DNA from: Myxococcales bacterium
Lineage (GTDB): Bacteria > Myxococcota > Myxococcia > Myxococcales > JAKAPL01
Direction: 5' to 3'
Length of the DNA: 64,000 bases
Assembly (NCBI GenBank): GCA_021807105.1
Contig: JAKAPL010000007.1
Coordinates: 1 to 64,000 of the forward strand
A program made the translations under genes and the position numbers. Under the pieces are notes generated by a model, which did no database searches, was not told where the DNA came from, and saw only the letters and a program-made list of their open reading frames with translations. Each line of letters begins with the position of its first letter. The stretch's first letter is position 1. This document shows positions 58,726 to 64,000 of this stretch, in pieces.

Positions 58726-59775
58726 TCACCTCAACTCCTCCCAACGCGGGGGGCGGGGTGTTCGAGCGATCGGCGGCGGCTCGACGGCCAGGATGTACTC
58801 GGCCCGCCGGTTCCTCGCCTCCGGGGTCTCGTCGGGGGTGGCCACGGCGAGTGCCTCTTCCCCGAACCCGGCCGTCAGGATGGGGAGGTGGACCCCGTGG
58901 GCGCGCAACCAGAGGCCGATGCTGCGCGCCCGCGCCTCGGAGAGAGCCTGGTTGCCCTCCCGGGGCCCGACGGTGTCGGTGTACCCCACGACGAAGAGTC
59001 GGAGCGGCGCCGCGCCACCCACGCGGTGGAGCGCGATGAGGATCCGGGCGACGCTCTCCGCGAGCTTGCCCGCCTGGGACGCCGGGATCTGCGCGCTGCC
59101 CGTCGGGAACTCGACCTCCTCGTGCGGGATCTCGAGGAACCACGGGTAGAGGACCAACCCGCCGTGCAGGCCATCGGGATCGAAGACCGTCACCTCGATC
59201 GAGAGCGGCGTGCCCGCCCCCGGCACCCGCGCGGTGAACGGCTCCCCGGCCGCCGCCCCGCCGAGCGGCTCGTCCGCCGCGCCGGCGCTCCGGCCGTCGT
59301 CGCCCCGGACCACGACCCTCGCGTGATCGGCCTGCCGGTTGAACGTGAGGTGGACGGTGCGCGCCGGGAGGTCGAGGCCGCCCTCCGCGAGCGCGACCCG
59401 CGGCGCCTCTGCGACCTCGGCGTCGAACTCGAGGTGCATCGACGCCTCCTGGCCGCCGATTCGGGCCGTCAGCGTCCCCTCGTAATGACAGCGGCCGGCG
59501 GGCTGATCGAGCGGGAAGCGCCCGGAGCGTCCGGCCGCGATCCGGCCGATTCGCTCGTGGACGCCGGTGGGGGCGCAACCCGACCGGACGAGATCGAGGT
59601 GGACGTCCCGCACGTCCGTGCGGGCGAGCACGGTCACCAGCGGCTTCTGCCCGGCGAGGACCTGGCCGACGAGCTCAACCTCGACCGGATCGGCGAGCGC
59701 CGCGGTGGCCGGCAGGCAGAGGAACGCCGCGGCGATGGTCCCCCGCGTGAGGCGCGACCGCATCGCCGGGGACAT
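58726..59775 (-). CDS. OmpA-family outer-membrane protein
   Basis: C-terminal LFVVGYTDTVGPREGNQALSEARARSIGLWLRAHGV. Confidence 0.85.
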   Translation of the reverse strand: MSPAMRSRLTRGTIAAAFLCLPATAALADPVEVELVGQVLAGQKPLVTVLARTDVRDVHLDLVRSGCAPTGVHERIGRIAAGRSGRFPLDQPAGRCHYEGTLTARIGGQEASMHLEFDAEVAEAPRVALAEGGLDLPARTVHLTFNRQADHARVVVRGDDGRSAGAADEPLGGAAAGEPFTARVPGAGTPLSIEVTVFDPDGLHGGLVLYPWFLEIPHEEVEFPTGSAQIPASQAGKLAESVARILIALHRVGGAAPLRLFVVGYTDTVGPREGNQALSEARARSIGLWLRAHGVHLPILTAGFGEEALAVATPDETPEARNRRAEYILAVEPPPIARTPRPPRWEELR

Positions 59776-59828
59776 ACCAGGAGGGGGGGCCGAGGGCTAC
59801 TCACGCCCGCGCAGCGCAGCCAAGCACA

Positions 59829-59906
59829 GCCGCAACCCAACGCGGCCAAGGGGCTCGGCCGCGCTCCGTCTTCCGGACCACCTGGCGGCGGTCCTCTGGC
59901 GGGGGG
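59829..59906 (+). repeat. diverged interspersed repeat, copy B
   Basis: CCGCAACCCAACGCGGCCAAGGGGCTCGGCCGCGCTCCGTCTTCCGGACCACCTGGCGGCGGTCCTCTGGCGGGGG similar to 52769-52843. Confidence 0.6.
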
Positions 59907-59996
59907 AGGCCAGCTCCGCACCCCCACCCGCTCTCGCCTTCGCTGCTCGCCGGAGAAATCTTCGCACCGCACACGAGCATTCTCGGGAGTAGCCGA

Positions 59997-60494
59997 TCAA
60001 CTCCGCCGCTCGATGGCCTGGCGGATCGGGAGGAAGAGCCAGAGGCAGGCCCCGAAGACCACGTGCTCCGCGATCAACGCCGCGGGGGGACCGGCGAGCG
60101 CGAGGTCCGTGGTCGGGATCACGACGAACCGGACGAGGAGCCAGACGGCGAGCCCGTACAGGATCCCTACCGGGATCAGCACCTCGGTGGGGAACTCGGC
60201 GAACAGCGTGGCGAAGATCACGCCCAGGACGGCGGCGGCCACGGCGTGGAGGAGGAGGCCGACGGCGATCGTGCCCGCGCTGACGGGCGCCGTCATCGCC
60301 CGCGAGCCGAGGAAGAACGAGGCGACCGCCTCGATGGGGCGCCACGCCGACTCGCCCGCGGTCGAGACGAGCAGCAGGGCGAGCAACGCCATGGCCGCGC
60401 CCCCGATGAGGCCCGAGGCCGCCCCTCCCAGGACCAACCCACCCAGGCCGCCGAGCACGAGACCATGACGCGGGTGGACGGCGACCCGTGGCAT
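59997..60494 (-). CDS. integral membrane protein of unknown function
   Basis: About four TM segments in a 165-aa ORF. Confidence 0.6.
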   Translation of the reverse strand: MPRVAVHPRHGLVLGGLGGLVLGGAASGLIGGAAMALLALLLVSTAGESAWRPIEAVASFFLGSRAMTAPVSAGTIAVGLLLHAVAAAVLGVIFATLFAEFPTEVLIPVGILYGLAVWLLVRFVVIPTTDLALAGPPAALIAEHVVFGACLWLFLPIRQAIERRS

Positions 60495-60607
60495 GCCCTA
60501 ACCGTAAGGCTCTGGGGGAGGCCCGGCCACGGGCGTTGGACGGCGCTGGCGGACTCGGCCGGCGGCGCAGGTGAAGCCGGCGGCGGCGGCGTGCTATCTA
60601 GAGGACG

Positions 60608-61750
60608 ATGCGCTCCATCGTCCTGTCCACCGTCCTCGCCGTCACGGCCGGCTGTGGGGGGCACGCCGCGGAGCCCGACGCCGGGGCCGACGCCGGTGAT
60701 GGCCTCCCCACCCCCGCCCTCTCTCCGGCCGACGCCTGCGCGCGGCTCGCCGCCGCGCTCGCCTCGGTCGAGGTCCGTTGCGGGCGGCTCGCCGCCTCCG
60801 ACCAGGCGCGCTACGCCGCCTCCCTTTGCACCGGCTGGGTGGACGCCGAACAGGCCGCCTGGGACGCCGGCCGGTTCGCCTACAGCGCGCAAGCGGTCTC
60901 CTGCGCCGTGAGCTTTCGGGCCGCGGAGCCCTGCAACCTCTCGACCCGAACGCTGACGGGCTGCGAGCCGCTCGCCTGGGGCACGCTCGCGACCGGCGAT
61001 CCCTGCGGCGACGACCTCGCCTGCGCGTTCGGCGACTACTGCTACCGGCAGGCGCCCGGCGACTCGTGCGGTACGTGCGCGCCCGACCCGTCGACCGGCG
61101 GCGCGTGTGGCCCGGCCGCTTCGAATGCGCCCTGCGCCTCCGGCATCTGCGACGGCGAACAGTGCCAGGTCGAGGCCGGCGTGAACGGCTTCTGCAACAC
61201 CCTCATCGGGGGCGGCGGCGCGGTCTGCCAGCCGGGCCTCGCCTGCCTCGACGGCAACTGCCGATCCCCGGGGGCCGCCGCGGCCCGGTGCGTCACGTCC
61301 TCGGATTGCCAGGACGGCCTCTACTGCTCGTCCGAGGGCGCGTGCGCTGCTCGGCCGCTGCAGGGGGCCCCCTGCCCCGACGGTGTCTGCGGCTTCGGCC
61401 TCGTCTGCACCTATGGCCCGGACGGCGGCCCCGGCGACGGGGGCGCCGACGCCGGCGAACCGACCTGCGCGAAGCTCGTCGCGGGCGGCCCCTGCGTCGC
61501 CGATCTCTCCGGCCAGCCCGACTGCCTGGAAGGGGAGTGGTGTGACGGGGACGGCGGCTGCCTCCCGCGGCCCGCCCTCGGCGAGTCGTGCTCGGCCCGC
61601 TCGCCGTGCCTCGCCGGCGTCTGCGACGCGGGGACGTGCGGGGAGCTGCCGGCCGGGGCTGCCTGCCAGTTCGCCCAGGACTGCGAGAGCCAGCTCTGCG
61701 GCGGCGAGAGTCTGACCCCCGTCTGCGGCGGCGCGTGCAGCGGGCCCTGA
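60608..61750 (+). CDS. Cys-rich lipoprotein
   Basis: AVTAGC lipobox; dense cysteine spacing such as CASGICDGEQCQVEAGVNGFC. Confidence 0.75.
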   Translation: MRSIVLSTVLAVTAGCGGHAAEPDAGADAGDGLPTPALSPADACARLAAALASVEVRCGRLAASDQARYAASLCTGWVDAEQAAWDAGRFAYSAQAVSCAVSFRAAEPCNLSTRTLTGCEPLAWGTLATGDPCGDDLACAFGDYCYRQAPGDSCGTCAPDPSTGGACGPAASNAPCASGICDGEQCQVEAGVNGFCNTLIGGGGAVCQPGLACLDGNCRSPGAAAARCVTSSDCQDGLYCSSEGACAARPLQGAPCPDGVCGFGLVCTYGPDGGPGDGGADAGEPTCAKLVAGGPCVADLSGQPDCLEGEWCDGDGGCLPRPALGESCSARSPCLAGVCDAGTCGELPAGAACQFAQDCESQLCGGESLTPVCGGACSGP

Positions 61751-61945
61751 GCCGGCGGGGTCCGCCGGTCCCGCCGGCTGCCAGGCGGATGGATCGCGCG
61801 GCGGATGGATCGCGCGCCTCCCGGTCACCGTGGCCGTCACCGTGCGTCACCCGCGCCGGGCGGAGTGGGAGGCGCCTGGTTCTGGGCCTTCACGCGGCCC
61901 GGAGATAACCCGTCGAGCGCGTGGCACGTGAAGTTCCATCGCGGT

Positions 61946-62641
61946 CTAACGGGGAGCGAGGGCGCGACCGCGAGAGACCGCGTTCGCGCCGCGTGCCGAG
62001 CCGTCGCGTGGCGCGAGGTTCGGCCTTATCGGCCTCAACCTCGAGCGGCGGCGGGCGGGCGGCAGCCGCAGCGCAATCAGGGCGTCGAACGGGACCGCGT
62101 CGAGCGGCTCGATGACCACATGATCGCCCGGCTTCGCCTCGATGACCAGGACGCGGCCGTCGACCGCGCTGTCCACGAGCGCGGTGTGCCACACATAGTA
62201 CGCGTCGCCCCCCCGCACCAAGGCCGGCTTGTCCGTCTCTACGCCGTCCCGTTCGAGGAAAAGCAGCACGTCGCCCTTGCGCAATAGCGAGCGATCGAGG
62301 TCGGCCGTGAGGACGCGATTCAGCCCGTTGACCGGCACGCCGAGCTGCCGGTGGCGGATCAGCACGCTCGGCGTGACCGAGAATCGCCGCCACGGGATTC
62401 CGAGCGCCTTCTCGAAAGCGAAGAAGATGAGCCCGAGGCAGTCGATTCCTTGGTTGCAGCGCCGCCGCCCGCAACCGGGACGCCCATCGCGCCCGCCGAA
62501 CACGTACGGCTTGCCGAGGTATGCTTCCGCCGCGGCGACGATCCGATCCTGCGCCGTTACGTGCCCGACCCCAGGGGGGGCGCCCCGCGGAGAAAGCGCG
62601 GAGAGCGCCAGCGCGAGGACCCAGGGATCAAGGTGAGCCAC
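61946..62641 (-). CDS. NlpC/P60-like cysteine peptidase/amidase family protein
   Basis: VAAAEAYLGKPYVFGGRDG...GIDCLGLIFFAFE, KGDVLLFLER, WHTALV. Confidence 0.6.
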   Translation of the reverse strand: MAHLDPWVLALALSALSPRGAPPGVGHVTAQDRIVAAAEAYLGKPYVFGGRDGRPGCGRRRCNQGIDCLGLIFFAFEKALGIPWRRFSVTPSVLIRHRQLGVPVNGLNRVLTADLDRSLLRKGDVLLFLERDGVETDKPALVRGGDAYYVWHTALVDSAVDGRVLVIEAKPGDHVVIEPLDAVPFDALIALRLPPARRRSRLRPIRPNLAPRDGSARGANAVSRGRALAPR

Positions 62642-63254
62642 CGCTCTTTACGCCTCCTAAACTCACACCTCTGGCCTTCGTAAGGCGAGCGTTCACGGTG
62701 GACGCTACCGCGCCGCACCGCCTTCTGGCAAGGCGCGCATCCTGCATCTCGCGCCCTCCGCCGCACGCGGATCACTCGGCAGCGCAAGGGGCTGACGCAC
62801 CCTGCGATTCGACGGCGCCCTGTCGGGAGGAGACGCTCGGTCACCGCCCCAGCGCCGAGCGGCCACCCGCGCATTTGCGGGTCTTGCGAGGTGCAGCTCC
62901 CATCTGATAAAAACGACGGCGCTCACCGGAGATCCTCAAAACGCCGCCGAATGACGCGCAGGTATGTCGTAAGCGTGTCCCGCCCGATGCGCCAACCCTG
63001 GGGGTGCCAGGAAAGTGACCTACTGCGGCACATGCATGCGTGACTCGTTAAGCACGTGGCACGCCTCATGCAGTCGTACGGGCACAAGGAAATGCAGAGC
63101 GGGTTCCGATTCGCTTGTGGCTATTTTCAGCCCAAAGCAGACAGAAATGGCGGCACATGAAATGCTCCAGGGATGCAGGTCTCCCAAGAACCTCGGCAGC
63201 TCGCGTTGCCGGTTGTCGGGTTCATCCATCCGGCTGCTTCTGGCACATGGGACC

Positions 63255-64000
63255 TCACTCGATGCGCACGTCATCAGCCACTCCGAGGTCGTCGAGAATC
63301 TGCCGCAGATCCGCTTCAAGTGATGTGGCTGCGTCCGACTTCACGGTTACCGTGAAGTCGATCCCCACTTTCAGCTCGGAACCGCTCCTGAGCTTCGGAA
63401 GGATCTTCGTTCCGAGGCGATTCCATATCTCGGGCGGGACGACGCCCACGAGCCGAAGAATTCGGGTCGCCGCCCCGCTGGAACTGGGCGTCGGCGTGGG
63501 TACCGGAGAGGAGGATTCGCCGCTCTCGGCGCCTAAGGTTGGGCCGTTCGCCGGGCTCGCGGCAGGCCTCTCCGGCGGGGGCGCGCCACTCTTCAGTGCC
63601 TGCGCCCTTGTCTTCGCAAGGAGGAAGACCCCCGGCTCGAAGACAATCTCGTCTGCCGACACGGCCTCTGCGTGCCACACCCGTTCGTAGCTGCCGTCGC
63701 CACGAGGACCAGAGGCGAGACCGAAATCCCCGCGGCCGACCAACTCCACAAGCTTCGTTCGCAGAGTCGCGTCGGGGTCGAGGAGCCGCGTCAGCGTCCC
63801 GTCGAGGAAGCTCTTGCGCAAACCAGGTAGCGGCCATGCACCGGACTCCTTCAGTGCCGGAGGCCAGTTCCGATCGATGTAGCCTGCGCCGACGGACTCG
63901 TTGAGGAGCGCCTCGGACTTCAGAGCTGCGATCACCCGGCCGCAGAGCGTCTCGGCACCGCTCGAGTGGCCGGCACCGAGGTCGATGACCTTGAGGCCAT
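63255..64000 (-). CDS. C-terminal part of a DUF499-like large ATPase, running off the window edge
   Basis: Frame stays open to 64000: GLKVIDLGAGHSSGAETLCGRVIAALKSEALLNESVGAGYIDRNWPPALKESGAWPLPGLRKSFLDGTLTRLLDPD...GDFGLASG...YERVWHAEAVSADEIVFEPGVFLLAKTRA. Confidence 0.5.
   Translation of the reverse strand, partial: GLKVIDLGAGHSSGAETLCGRVIAALKSEALLNESVGAGYIDRNWPPALKESGAWPLPGLRKSFLDGTLTRLLDPDATLRTKLVELVGRGDFGLASGPRGDGSYERVWHAEAVSADEIVFEPGVFLLAKTRAQALKSGAPPPERPAASPANGPTLGAESGESSSPVPTPTPSSSGAATRILRLVGVVPPEIWNRLGTKILPKLRSGSELKVGIDFTVTVKSDAATSLEADLRQILDDLGVADDVRIE

Noticed and set aside
63015-63323. Overlapping ~100-aa ORFs on both strands between NlpC-like and DUF499-like genes
   Set aside because: No recognisable domain in either frame and mutually exclusive; may be gene debris.

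Overview
High-GC window that looks like Myxococcota/Deltaproteobacteria: dense mostly operonic genes, many Ser/Gly-linker lipoproteins, an S8 protease with a MYXO-CTERM-like tail, and a Myxococcus-type LexA box. Main blocks: (1) 1.5-11.2 kb, multiheme cytochrome/porin cluster (13 + 13 + 10 heme motifs counted by eye) with CcsA/ResB cytochrome c maturation genes, resembling an outer-membrane electron conduit. (2) 11.3-14.4 kb, NtrC-type two-component pair. (3) about 19.1-25.6 kb, apparently foreign block (bioD-like, larB, DUF6671-like, icd, interrupted sua5) bounded by a 22-bp perfect direct repeat, with a truncated gene at each end. (4) 26-41 kb, amidohydrolase, Zn/Mn ABC transporter, TetR/HlyD/TolC, queC, erpA, collagen-like beta-helix lipoprotein, MFS, Cys-rich lipoproteins, bidomain dehydrogenase. 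(5) 40.9-47 kb, 21-bp minisatellite followed by a LexA-box-controlled imuA-imuB-dnaE2 mutasome. (6) 47-55.4 kb, glyQ, glyS, accA, tRNA-Val(CAC), DUF1015, treZ, PilZ-like. (7) 55.4-64 kb, lipoproteins, TPR, Ser/Thr kinase, OmpA, NlpC/P60-like, and the C-terminus of a DUF499-like (possibly anti-phage) ATPase at the edge. The least explained signals are a ~186-bp palindromic repeat present twice in opposite orientation, whose same end supplies the TAG stop codon of the adjacent gene in both copies, and the direct-repeat-bounded block. All calls come from reading the sequence and ORF track; no database searches were run.
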